Source: Plazaster borealis | Taxonomy: Eukaryota; Echinodermata; Asteroidea; Forcipulatida; Labidiasteridae | Length of the DNA stretch: 64,000 nt | Direction of reading: 5' to 3' | NCBI GenBank assembly: GCA_021014325.1 | Contig: CM037474.1 | Coordinates: forward strand, 8,681,130-8,745,129 | Shown here: one piece after another, positions 46,897 through 55,087 of the stretch | How positions within the stretch are numbered: position 1 is the stretch's first letter | Layout: every line of letters begins with the position of its first letter | The notes under the pieces: generated by a model | Databases searched by the model: none | What the model was told of the DNA's origin: nothing | Seen by the model: only the letters and a program-made list of their open reading frames with translations | Program-made: the position numbers and the translations under genes

Positions 46897-47956
46897 TGTG
46901 ACGCGACAGGGTGCTTACCTGGTTAATAAATGTTCCATGTATAATAAAGAATATGCGGAAGTATGTGAAGGCTATGACACACGGCTGAGGGCGCTAGCTC
47001 ATAGCAACGCAGCTCCGTGTAGAAAGCATAGGCGTAGTGTAAAAGCATAGGCGAAGCAGCGCGTGCACTGAATGGACGGTGAAGGTCACCGCTCATTCAC
47101 GTGCAGCGTACAGCGCATGCGCGAGGCTACTCCAGAGGCTATATAAAGCGCGTCGCTCCGTGAAAGCGGGGTCCTGCTCTGTTTAGGATAAGGTGCGTAA
47201 CGAACTGATAGGCGGGTATAACCTCCTTGTATAACCAGACGGTTGGGAATGTGGTAGGCTGTGTGGAGATAATAGGATTCTCATAGGATCCTAGCGGTAC
47301 GGTGCGATCGGTAATAGAGATCTCTGCCGAAACCCTGCAACGCAAGTTGCGCGGGGCGGTGACTCTATAATCTCCCGTGGCTTAAACAGACCCTGGTGTC
47401 CGGTGTGCGAGGCTGGCGGTACTGCCTGGTCCATTGCTGTCATTTGCGCAATCGAATAGGGTGGAAAAGGTGTGGGGCTATTACCAGTGGTGCGTGCGAT
47501 CGAATAGGATACGGGTGTGTTGCCGGAACCCAGCAGTGCTGGGGCGACATCCCTTTCCTGTTATAGTCCGGACCCGCTTCATTCAAATCTGGTGCGCATG
47601 GGCGTTGCAAACTGAGGCGTGAGTCATAGACCTACAATAACGTTGTGTAAAGGGCGCCACCTACGGTGGTAGAAGAGTTCATGAATAAACCATCTTTGTT
47701 GCCAAGTGTGCTACTTTGAAATCTTGTGTCATCTGTGTACTTCTTGGTGTCTCCTTCCCGAGCCAAGTCTAGAGGTTAAGGGTCCCACGAGCATCTCGAT
47801 CGACCTACCATATACCAACACTGGGACGGTATATTTCTATCCCAACGGATCTGTCTCTAGCCGCTCAGAGCGTTTCCGGCCAGGCCGTCCGATGCCGACA
47901 CTCTCTTAGGGTAGTTGCCTAGCGACTTACTTGTTCGAGGGGGGTGTCGCGCGACA
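46897..47956 (+). repeat. 5' LTR of the young element
   Basis: 1060 bp. It carries a TATA box (TATATAAA, 47140-47147), a putative start region about 30 bp downstream, and AATAAA at 47684-47689. Promoter and polyadenylation signal are therefore both present in the usual U3-R order. Confidence 0.95.
47140..47147 (+). promoter_or_regulatory. TATA box in the 5' LTR
   Basis: TATATAAA followed by GCGCGTCGCTCCG. The same sequence occurs in the 3' LTR at 55331-55338, in line with an RNA polymerase II LTR promoter. Confidence 0.75.
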
Positions 47957-47958
47957 AA

Positions 47959-47976
47959 TGGTGTCAGAAGTGGGAT
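47959..47976 (+). other. Primer-binding site, tRNA-Leu type
   Basis: TGGTGTCAGAAGTGGGAT begins 2 nt after the LTR and is complementary to the 3' end of leucine tRNAs of the ...ATCCCACTTCTGACA(CCA) kind. The match spans all 18 nt as I recall that tRNA end. Confidence 0.85.
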
Positions 47977-48012
47977 TTGTGTTGGTGTATATTGTTTAGG
48001 TTGTATTGGGAA

Positions 48013-48168
48013 ATGGAAGTGTGGCTGTTCGTTTTGGTCTCGGCATTCTTCTCTGCAATCATTGTGTTTCTGGCATTCAGAATTTATTCAGAGGTACAAT
48101 ATATCCGAAGTTCACGGAGAACAACTCGTCCGCCCATTATCCCTCCCAGGCCCAGCGTAGATGTGTAA
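48013..48168 (+). CDS. Small transmembrane ORF A, before gag
   Basis: 51 codons from ATG 48013. The residues start MEVWLFVLVSAFFSAIIVFL, so one membrane span occupies about residues 3-23. A short RIYSEVQYIR linker, a basic RRTTR and a proline-rich end (PPIIPPRP) follow. The frame is open further upstream, so the start is not fixed. It overlaps the next ORF by 8 nt (ATGTGTAA), a layout seen in translationally coupled or reinitiating genes. I recognise no family. It could be a fortuitous ORF in the leader, but two consecutive membrane-plus-basic ORFs make chance less likely. Confidence 0.5.
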   Translation: MEVWLFVLVSAFFSAIIVFLAFRIYSEVQYIRSSRRTTRPPIIPPRPSVDV

Positions 48169-48364
48169 GACGGCGACTGGGTTGATGTGGTCTCATTGTG
48201 TCCTCCTGTCTCTTTTCTTTGGGTTGGTGATTGCCAGTGTCTTGGGATTGATTTGTGTGATTTGTTACATCTGCCGTGAGGCAAAACAACGAAGAAGGGG
48301 TATTCGTTGGTTGGCAAGACCAGTGTCTTTGGAGCAAAACCAGTACGAAGAAACGCCGGTTTAG
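48161..48364 (+). CDS. Small transmembrane ORF B with cysteine-rich juxtamembrane and PDZ-like end
   Basis: 67 codons from the ATG at 48161. A short N-terminus (about 12 residues) precedes one hydrophobic span (CVLLSLFFGLVIASVLGLI, about residues 13-31). After it come CVICYIC, which could be palmitoylated, and a basic cluster KQRRRGIRW. The C-terminal tail ends NQYEETPV; the final TPV fits a class I PDZ ligand (S/T-x-hydrophobic). Positive-inside logic puts the tail in the cytosol. No homologue is recognised, and it bears no retroviral envelope features (too small, no cleavage site, no fusion segment). It sits between the primer site and gag, where such elements normally have only leader. Confidence 0.5.
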   Translation: MCKTATGLMWSHCVLLSLFFGLVIASVLGLICVICYICREAKQRRRGIRWLARPVSLEQNQYEETPV

Positions 48365-48376
48365 TAATTGGGCAGA

Positions 48377-48661
48377 ATGACGGGAGTTGCATCGGTTGAG
48401 GACCTTCATAGGTCCCGATTGGAGATTCAGTTGTTGCAGTGGGAAAAAGATCAGCACTTGGAGCAGATTAAACACTTGGAAGCAGCGTTGAATGGGGTAA
48501 AACCGTCTGGGGTGAGCCCAATCAGCGATGATTCCAAGCACGTTAAGATAGATCCGGAACTTGAATTCAACCGGCCAAGCCGGAGTTTGGCTGAGATGAA
48601 TGAGGAGACGCCTGGGTACTTGTCTTGGGAAGAGCCAGTATCCGGGGCGAAAATTCATTGA
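48377..48661 (+). CDS. Coiled-coil ORF upstream of gag, possibly the gag N-terminus
   Basis: 94 codons from the ATG at 48377. Residues near 8-36 form a charged heptad-like helix (EDLHRSRLEIQLLQWEKDQH and further LEQIKHLEAAL), then a hydrophilic tail. It ends at the TGA 48659-48661, which is in the same reading frame as the main gag ORF at 48722. Between them, a frame one base back stays open (about 48650-48780) and looks protein-like. A single gag broken by two small indels is therefore one explanation; a separate ORF is the other. Confidence 0.55.
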   Translation: MTGVASVEDLHRSRLEIQLLQWEKDQHLEQIKHLEAALNGVKPSGVSPISDDSKHVKIDPELEFNRPSRSLAEMNEETPGYLSWEEPVSGAKIH

Positions 48662-48721
48662 AATCCCATCCCATTGAGGGGGGTGGCGAGTCGATTTTAT
48701 TTGATTGGACAACGCCAGTGA

Positions 48722-49870
48722 AGGAGAAGTTGTCTAGTCCGTCAGTCGTTCGGAAGAAAACAAAAGTATGCATTGGAATCCGTTTGTGAATGCGGTGAGC
48801 AATTGAAGCAATGCGATCCGAAGCAATTACGGAGTGAGTTGATGAGTTTTGTTACACGCCCGCCTACAGTTATGACTGAAAGGGTAGTAATGGATGACTC
48901 TGGAGCAGACAAGGCTGGGCCTTGGCCGCTGAAAAGAGAGTCAAGGATCGTTGGAACGAGTGAGGGTGATACACGGAACTCGCCGGGTTCCCGACGTCCG
49001 AGTATTATGCCGGACAGATATAATGGTAAGGTCCCGTGGAATGAATATTACGGGCACTTTGAGAGTTGTCGTGTAGTAAATCAATGGGATGAAACGCAGT
49101 CTGCGGCGTTTCTGGCTGCAAGTTTGCAAGGAGATGCAGTCCGTATTTTAGGTGCGCACAATGGGCACAAGAAGACTTACGATGAGATGGTTAAGTTGTT
49201 GAAAAGAAGGTTTGGGCCGGGTCATCAAGCGGAGAACTTTCTTGTTGAATTACGCCATCGTCGGCCGAAGGAAACACTTCAGGGGTTATGTCAGGCAGTG
49301 CATGAGTTGGCTGTAAGGGCATACCCAGAGATTCCCGAAGAGGCAAGAGATCGTCTGGAGAAGAATCATTTTGTAGACGCTGTGGCCGACCAATTGGTGC
49401 GTGAAGGAATATTCAGGGCAAGGCCGGATAACCTATCAGAGGCACTGCAGGCTGCCCTAGAAACAGAAAATTTCCATAAAGTAGAAGCGCAACGAGGGTT
49501 AGACCGCCCCCCTAAGTTTGCAAGGGGAACTGACTACGACATAGAGGCCAGGATCCAGTCCATTGAGCACGCAATGAGTAAACAGTCGGACTCGGTAGAT
49601 GGTTTGGCTCAGCAATTGGCTAAATTGATGGAAGCGCTGCCTTCCCGGCAGCAGACACGGAAAACAACAGGTGATGAAATCTTAAGTGAAGCACCGCCTC
49701 CGCGGAAGCGAGCTAAGACAGAGAGGAGGTGTCACAACTGTGGTGAACTGGGACATTTTGTAAGAGAATGTACCCAACCAAGACGTAGAAATCCCCGGAT
49801 GCAGGGAAACGACAACCAGCCAACCGGCGGGCCCGCGGGAAGGCTGAACAATGTAAAGGGCCCACGATAG
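48722..49870 (+). CDS. gag: gag-like capsid/nucleocapsid protein
   Basis: Open from 48722 to the TAG at 49868-49870; the first in-frame ATG is at 48842. The middle region has a capsid-like retrotransposon gag domain (WNEYYGHFESCRVVNQWDET, then AAFLAASLQGDAVRIL, YDEMVKLLKRRFGP and LRHRRPKETLQGLCQAVHEL). Near the end it has a single zinc knuckle, CHNCGELGHFVREC (CX2CX4HX4C, 49730-49771), and a basic tail. This is the usual RNA-packaging protein. The last codons overlap a possible frameshift site (49855-49861). Confidence 0.9.
   Translation, partial: RRSCLVRQSFGRKQKYALESVCECGEQLKQCDPKQLRSELMSFVTRPPTVMTERVVMDDSGADKAGPWPLKRESRIVGTSEGDTRNSPGSRRPSIMPDRYNGKVPWNEYYGHFESCRVVNQWDETQSAAFLAASLQGDAVRILGAHNGHKKTYDEMVKLLKRRFGPGHQAENFLVELRHRRPKETLQGLCQAVHELAVRAYPEIPEEARDRLEKNHFVDAVADQLVREGIFRARPDNLSEALQAALETENFHKVEAQRGLDRPPKFARGTDYDIEARIQSIEHAMSKQSDSVDGLAQQLAKLMEALPSRQQTRKTTGDEILSEAPPPRKRAKTERRCHNCGELGHFVRECTQPRRRNPRMQGNDNQPTGGPAGRLNNVKGPR
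49855..49861 (+). promoter_or_regulatory. Candidate -1 ribosomal frameshift heptamer, gag to pol
   Basis: A AAG GGC in the gag frame fits the X XXY YYZ slippery pattern and lies 6 nt before the gag stop codon. A -1 slip there leads directly into the protease frame, which is open from this point. A 5-bp stem CCACG/CGTGG (49862-49866, 49885-49889) follows. A one-base loss in the G or A run would give the same picture, so frameshifting is not proven. Confidence 0.55.
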
Positions 49871-50601
49871 AAGTTAAGGAAAACGTGGTCCACCCAATTG
49901 AAACCTCTCGGATGAGGGCGTCCCATGGTTTGTTTGTTGAAGGCTCGGTTCGGTCAACCAAGTTCCGTTTGTTAATTGACACAGGGGCCACGGACACTTT
50001 AATCAGTCTAAAGGTGTATCATCAAATACCAAAAGAACGGCAACCTGTTCTTGAGGAATGTAACACAAGGGTGAATCAGGTAGACGGCAGTCCATTGAAG
50101 GTATACGGAACGGCCTGGTTAGATCTACAGATTGGAAAAACCGTGCATCCGGTGAAGGCCGTGTTTACTGACATATCGGTCCCCGCCATGTTGGGGATGG
50201 ACTGGCTATTGCAAAGCAAGGGTTACATAGATTTTGGAAAGTTGGAGTTGTGCGTAAATGGTATTAGAGTAAAATGCACTGGGAGTTTTGGCGAACATTT
50301 TGCTGGACGTGTGGTTGTGGCTAGGACTATAGAGATACCAGCGGGCCATGAAACCATTGCAACAGGTGCAATTATTGGCGGTTGTGAGGGGTTGAAAGGA
50401 CCGTTGGTTATGGAACCAGTCGACTCGGCTGGGCGACTTGGGGAGAAAGGGCTGCTTATGGCTTCGGCTGTGATAGATATGCCGACTGAAGTAGTGCCCA
50501 TTCGGCTACTTAACCCAAACAAAGAAAACGTGTTCTCCATGCCGGAACCACAGTTGCAGTTGTTTCGCCAGTACATATTGAAGCACCACCCTTGGGTATG
50601 A
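49862..50601 (+). CDS. pol: pol: aspartic protease and start of the RT region
   Basis: Reading frame -1 relative to gag. The protease active site LLIDTGATDTLISL (D at 49978-49980) and the C-terminal MLGMDWLLQ motif (about 50190) are clear. The frame runs to a TGA at 50599-50601 (WV*). The same frame beyond the TGA still encodes protein-like residues (SHLEKLYERSKMHLRQADQI, to about 50740), so the TGA looks like a point stop rather than the true end. Confidence 0.85.
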
Positions 50602-50744
50602 TACGGAGGCGGTGGGGACCACTCTCCTAGCCACTTGGAAAAGTTGTATGAGAGGAGCAAGATGCATTTGAGGCAGGCTGACCAAATAAGATTGCTGAAG
50701 TGTCTTGTTGAATTCAAGACATATTTTCACGGGGTGACGATGAT

Positions 50745-51479
50745 ATAGGCTGTACGGATAGAGTAAAACACAGCATTAACACTGGCTACGCCAGGCCAGT
50801 TAAGCAGAGGCCAAGGAGACATCCTGTGGTAAACCAAGAAGAGATCAGTCGGCAAGTCGAAGACTTGAAGAAGAGGGGCTTGATTGAGGCATCTGACAGT
50901 CCATGGGCAGCCAATGTGGTGCTGGTGAGGAAGAAAGACGGGTCAAAGCGTTTATGTATAGACTATCGAGGATTAAATGCGTTGACAATTAAAGACGCTT
51001 ATCCAGTGCCCAGAATTGATGAGACTTTGAATGCCCTAGATGGCGCTAGGTGGTTCTCGACCCTTGACCTAGCGTCCGGCTATTGGCAGGTAGCCCTGGA
51101 TGAGGATGCTCAGCAGAAATCGACGTTTGTAGTACGTAATGGGCTGTACCGATGGAAGGTCATGCCCTTTGGGTTAACCAATGCTCCCGCCACGTTTGAG
51201 CGGTTGATGGAGAAGGTATTATCAGGACTGCAATGGGACATTCTATTGGTCTATCTAGATGACGTCATTGTCTTTGGAAAGACAGTGGAGGATGAGTTAG
51301 TGCGGTTGCGCAAGGTCTTTGAACGTTTGAGGAATGCAGGTCTGAAGTTAAAACCAAAGAAATGCCACCTCTTTCAGAAGTCAGTAACCTACTTGGGGCA
51401 TATTGTGTCCGAAGAGGGCGTATCCACGGACCTGACAAGATCAGAGCCGTTGTTGATTGGCCAGTCCCAAAGTGCGTAA
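50745..51479 (+). CDS. pol: pol: reverse transcriptase, first part
   Basis: Frame changes near 50735 in a TTTT context. From about 50750 the typical VKHSINTGYARPVKQRPRR leads into RT: RGLIEASDSPWAANVVLVRK, DGSKRLCIDYRGLNALTIKD, FSTLDLASGYWQV (first catalytic Asp), KVMPFGLTNAPATFERLME and VYLDDVIVFG (YLDD at 51252-51263). Homology continues to about 51425, where the frame shifts at a CC run. The catalytic residues are intact. Confidence 0.9.
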   Translation: MGCTDRVKHSINTGYARPVKQRPRRHPVVNQEEISRQVEDLKKRGLIEASDSPWAANVVLVRKKDGSKRLCIDYRGLNALTIKDAYPVPRIDETLNALDGARWFSTLDLASGYWQVALDEDAQQKSTFVVRNGLYRWKVMPFGLTNAPATFERLMEKVLSGLQWDILLVYLDDVIVFGKTVEDELVRLRKVFERLRNAGLKLKPKKCHLFQKSVTYLGHIVSEEGVSTDLTRSEPLLIGQSQSA

Positions 51480-52000
51480 AGGAGGTGAGGAGTTTCATTG
51501 GTCTGGCTTCATATTACAGACGTTTCATTCGTGGGTTTGCAAGTATTGCAAGCCCCCTGCACGCACTGACATCGAAGTCAAAATGTTTTGTGTGGGACGA
51601 TGCCTGCCAAGAGGCATTTTGTAAATTAAAGGAGGAGCTGTCAGTAGCTCCAGTCTTAGTATACCCATCCCCGAAGGACGAGTTCATCCTAGATACGGAT
51701 GCAAGTGGAGACGGGATAGGAGGAGTATTATCCCAGGTTCAGGAAGGTGTGGAAAAAGTGGTCGCTTTTGCAAGCCGAAAATTGAGTAAGGCGGAACGGA
51801 ATTATTGCGTCACCAGACGTGAGTTGCTCGCAGTAGTTGCCTATCTCAAGTATTTCCGCCAGTATCTGTACGGACAGAAGGTAACCGCACGGACGGACCA
51901 TGCTTCCCTGAAAAGGATGATGAACATGAAGGAACCGGAATGTCAAGTTGCGAGATGTATAGAGGTCGTGTCGGAGTATGACGCCACGATACAGCACCGC
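51425..52000 (+). CDS. pol: pol: RT connection and RNase H
   Basis: In the next frame: DWPVPKCVKEVRSFIGLASY then YRRFIRGFASIASPLHALT, and RNase H with FILDTDASGDGIGGVLSQ (Asp), TRRELLAVV (Glu) and TARTDHASLK (Asp), all expected acidic residues present. Homology leaves this frame near 52000 (CGCCAGG) and resumes as NADGLSRRPC in another frame to about 52075. Confidence 0.88.
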
Positions 52001-52068
52001 CAGGTGCGAAGCATACAAATGCTGATGGTTTGTCAAGGCGTCCGTGCAAGCAGTGCACACATTGTGAT

Positions 52069-53723
52069 AGCAAGGCAGGGACGAAGTTGATGTTGAAGAA
52101 GTAAAGATGGGCTCAGACAGTAACAATGACCCATTGGTAAGAGTGGCAGTCCTACAGCCGTCGCTAAGTAACAGTGAGCTGAGAGATGCCCAGATGGCGG
52201 ATGAAACGATAAGCTGGTTGTTGGTTGCTAAGAAAGATGGGAAAGAGCGCCCTCTTTGGGCAGAGGTAGCCCACTTGTCACCAGCCAGTAAGACATATTG
52301 GTCCTACTGGGAGCAGTTATCGGTCCGAGAAGATGTGTTGTATCAGCGATGGGAATCGGATGATGGGAATTCCATTCGATTGAGGCTGGTAGTGCCTGAG
52401 AAGCATAGGCAAGAGTTAATTGTAGAATTGCATGGTGGTGGTCTTGGCGGGCACCTTGGTCTTAAGAAGACCATGGCGGGAATAAGACAGAGGTATTTCT
52501 GGTCGGGTATGACTGCAGATGTTAGGTCCTGTCTTCGCAAATGTAGCCAGTGCGCAAGAAGGAAATCCCCTCCGAAGAGGCGGGTGGCACCACTGCAGCA
52601 GTACAATTCAAGGGGAACCATGGACAGGGTTGCCATGGATCTCGTTGGTCCCCTCCCTGTGACAGAGGAAGGTAACCAATGGATTCTAGTAGTAGGAGAA
52701 TACACTACTAAATGGATGGAAGCATATGCGCTCCCAGACGCAAGGGCTGAGACGGTTGCCGCCAAATTTGTTGGCGAATACGTGTGCCGGTTTGGGGCGC
52801 CGAGAGAGCTTCATACGGATCAGGGCACTAACTTCGAATCACAGGTATTCCAAGAGATGTGTCGAGTATTGGGGATTGGTAAGACGCGAACTACGGCTTA
52901 CAATCCAAAGTCAGATGGGCTTGTTGAGAGGTTCAATAAAACCTTGATCAACATGGTCTCCATGATGATTGACCCACACAAAGGTCAACGCGATTGGGAT
53001 AAGTATCTCCCATTCGCAACTGGGGCATATCGAAGTACCCCACAGGAAAGCATCGGGGAAACGCCGAACATGATGATGTTAGGGCGGGAAGTTTCACTCC
53101 CGATAGACTTGATGGTAGAACATCCTGCACTTAGTGAGGATGAGCCGCATACTGATTATGCAGAGAACTTGAGGAGCCAGATCCAGAAGGCTCAAGACAG
53201 GGCACAGCTGTGCCTGGGTAAAAGCATGAGGCGCCAGAAGAAGAACTATGACCGAAAGGCATATGGGTCTTGCATTTCTGAGAACGAGTTTGTATGGTTG
53301 TTCAACCCCGCGAGGAGAAAAGGGGTTTGCCACAAGCTTAAGTTGAAATGGGAGGGGCCGTACCTCGTGATTCGAAAGCTATCCGATGTGGTTTTCCGGA
53401 TACAAAGGTCGAAGGGCGTGAAGCCACGTGTTGTACACGCTGATAGGTTGAAACCCTATGTAGGGGAGCCAATCAAGCCTTGGAATACTCCAAGCAGGGT
53501 AGTCCCCGTCGAAGAGCTTGAAACGCTCGAAATTGTAGTAGAGAGTGAGAGGTCACGCGATGACCTCACGGTCACAGACGCCGTGTTGGATGATACGGAT
53601 GTATGGAGCAGTCATGACAGCAATGCACCTGCGCATGCCCCAGTCAATGTCCCACGGGAATCCCCTGAGAAAGACAGGAGATTTCCCAAGAGAACACACA
53701 GGTTGCCTGTGAGATACCGTTAA
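52069..53723 (+). CDS. pol: pol: integrase
   Basis: Open from just after the TAG at 52068-52070 to the TAA at 53721-53723; the first ATG is 52107. The N-terminal HHCC zinc site is H (ELHGGGLGGHLG) with CLRKCSQC. The catalytic D,D(35)E triad lies in RVAMDLVGPLP, HTDQGTNFES and DGLVERFNKT, all intact. A GPY/F-like module (LKWEGPYLVIRKLS) and HADRLKPY follow, as in many Ty3/gypsy integrases, and then an acidic then basic tail. No chromodomain is seen. This 1.65-kb stretch is uninterrupted. Confidence 0.93.
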
Positions 53724-53817
53724 AATCACTATTGGAATTGTTGTACATAATTAATAGTTGAGTGTTTAATAAAGGAAGTTTTGGTGATTCTCTGATTTCA
53801 CGCAGAATTGATTAAGA

Positions 53818-54693
53818 ATGGCGCCCCCTAGTGAGCAGACCCAGAAGCTGGAATGCGACAAGTGCTCCAAGACATACAAGAAGTATAAGGGTCTAATGAG
53901 ACATAAGAGGCTAGACCACGGGCCAGTAACCATCGTGCTCTACTGTCTGTGTTGCGGATACTACGGGAAACGGAGGAGCAATCTACGGAGGCACTACATA
54001 GCAAAACACCCAGGCCGGGTAAGCGACGTAAGCACCCTCCAGAAGGAACCTCTTCGGAGCCGCCGGGCCACTGAGGACACTCCGAGGTCCATCGATGTCA
54101 GACGGGTTGTTGGAGCCCCAGCACCGCCGTCAACCCTTGTTGCAGGAGGGCCGCCGGTTAGTCAGGAGGCTGAGCAGGATGCCGTGCTACAGAAGCTGCC
54201 GTTGCTCTGTCAGTTACCCTCTATACTGACTCCCCTGCATGACTCCCCGCGAAGAGAGGATGACGTCCTCAGCCTAGGCTCGATGCCACCTCTGGAAATA
54301 GCTGATGTGGAGGAACTGGCCGACGACCTCCCCGACAACACACCCCTCGACTCGGTACCGGTTGACCCCGGAAACCTCCTGACCCCGAAGGACGTGCCGA
54401 CAGCTCCCACCCTAGTGACCCCGATGGATGTGCCGGCAGCACATATCCATAGGCCCGACATCCGCGCCCTGCTGGCCCCGAAGGATGTCCCAGCCACGGA
54501 TCTACGCAAGATCCTGACCCCGAAAGATGCACCGGCCAAGCCACCGCAGCAGGATGTACTCCCTCCCAGGATGTCAACAGGACCGCAGGCGTTGTCTAGG
54601 CAACCGCGGGTGGAACTACTCAGCCCGGTCTTCCCAAGCTGGCAACGATTGTGGAACACATCACGACCTACACCCTCGTCGATGGCATCGTAA
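53818..54693 (+). CDS. Extra ORF with two C2H2 zinc fingers after integrase
   Basis: 291 codons from ATG 53818, 94 nt after the integrase stop. Residues 13-34 form a C2H2 finger (C13, C16, H29, H34) and 43-64 a second (C43, C46, H59, H64), joined by a short linker, with basic helices typical of nucleic-acid binding. The remainder is proline-rich and low in order. It has four spaced PKDVP-like repeats: TPKDVP, TPMDVP, APKDVP, TPKDAP, at about 54382-54540. It lies where env lies in errantiviruses, but it has no signal or membrane segment and is not an envelope. Likely an accessory nuclear factor, perhaps acquired from the host; the function is inferred only from the fingers. Confidence 0.8.
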   Translation: MAPPSEQTQKLECDKCSKTYKKYKGLMRHKRLDHGPVTIVLYCLCCGYYGKRRSNLRRHYIAKHPGRVSDVSTLQKEPLRSRRATEDTPRSIDVRRVVGAPAPPSTLVAGGPPVSQEAEQDAVLQKLPLLCQLPSILTPLHDSPRREDDVLSLGSMPPLEIADVEELADDLPDNTPLDSVPVDPGNLLTPKDVPTAPTLVTPMDVPAAHIHRPDIRALLAPKDVPATDLRKILTPKDAPAKPPQQDVLPPRMSTGPQALSRQPRVELLSPVFPSWQRLWNTSRPTPSSMAS

Positions 54694-55087
54694 TCTCCAA
54701 GGAGACCCGAGAGAGATCTTTCCTTCGTGACGCCATAGTACACTGTTCAACTGCACTACCGGGCCACGGAACCTCCAACAGTTAGATGAAGTTTATATAA
54801 AGTTTTGCTAAAGTTTGGATAAAAGTTAAAGTTAAAAAGCTGAAATACCAAAGAAATATTCAGTACTTGTTGAGGCCAAAGAGTTTGTTTAAAGAAGGAA
54901 GATTCTTGCCATTTTTTGAAATAAGAACCAGGGTAATTAAAAGGTTTTGTAAGTTTTGTAATAAAGATTTTATATATATATGTATTTTCTTACAGGTTAA
55001 ATTAAGATATGGGTAAACACACTGCCGCGTTGGTTATGAAGTTTTCGGCTGGTCTAAACGTGGACGTTTAGGCCTGTCAGGAGGCTT
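54694..55087 (+). other. Untranslated stretch before the 3' LTR
   Basis: No ORF. AT-rich with TATATATATAT-like sequence at 54970-54982 and TTTATTAAA-like stretches. A short purine run precedes the LTR. Confidence 0.5.

Noticed and set aside
48137..48712. 191-codon minus-strand ORF across the leader ORFs
   Set aside because: Overlaps three plus-strand frames with better features, shows no domain, and is antisense to the LTR transcript.
53818..54693. Envelope gene of an errantivirus-type element
   Set aside because: The position fits, but the protein has zinc fingers and no signal peptide, cleavage site or transmembrane anchor.
54210..54743. 177-codon minus-strand ORF, and a 102-codon one at 54269-54577
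   Set aside because: Opposite-strand shadow of the zinc-finger ORF in GC-rich, stop-poor sequence. No domain, low-complexity residues.
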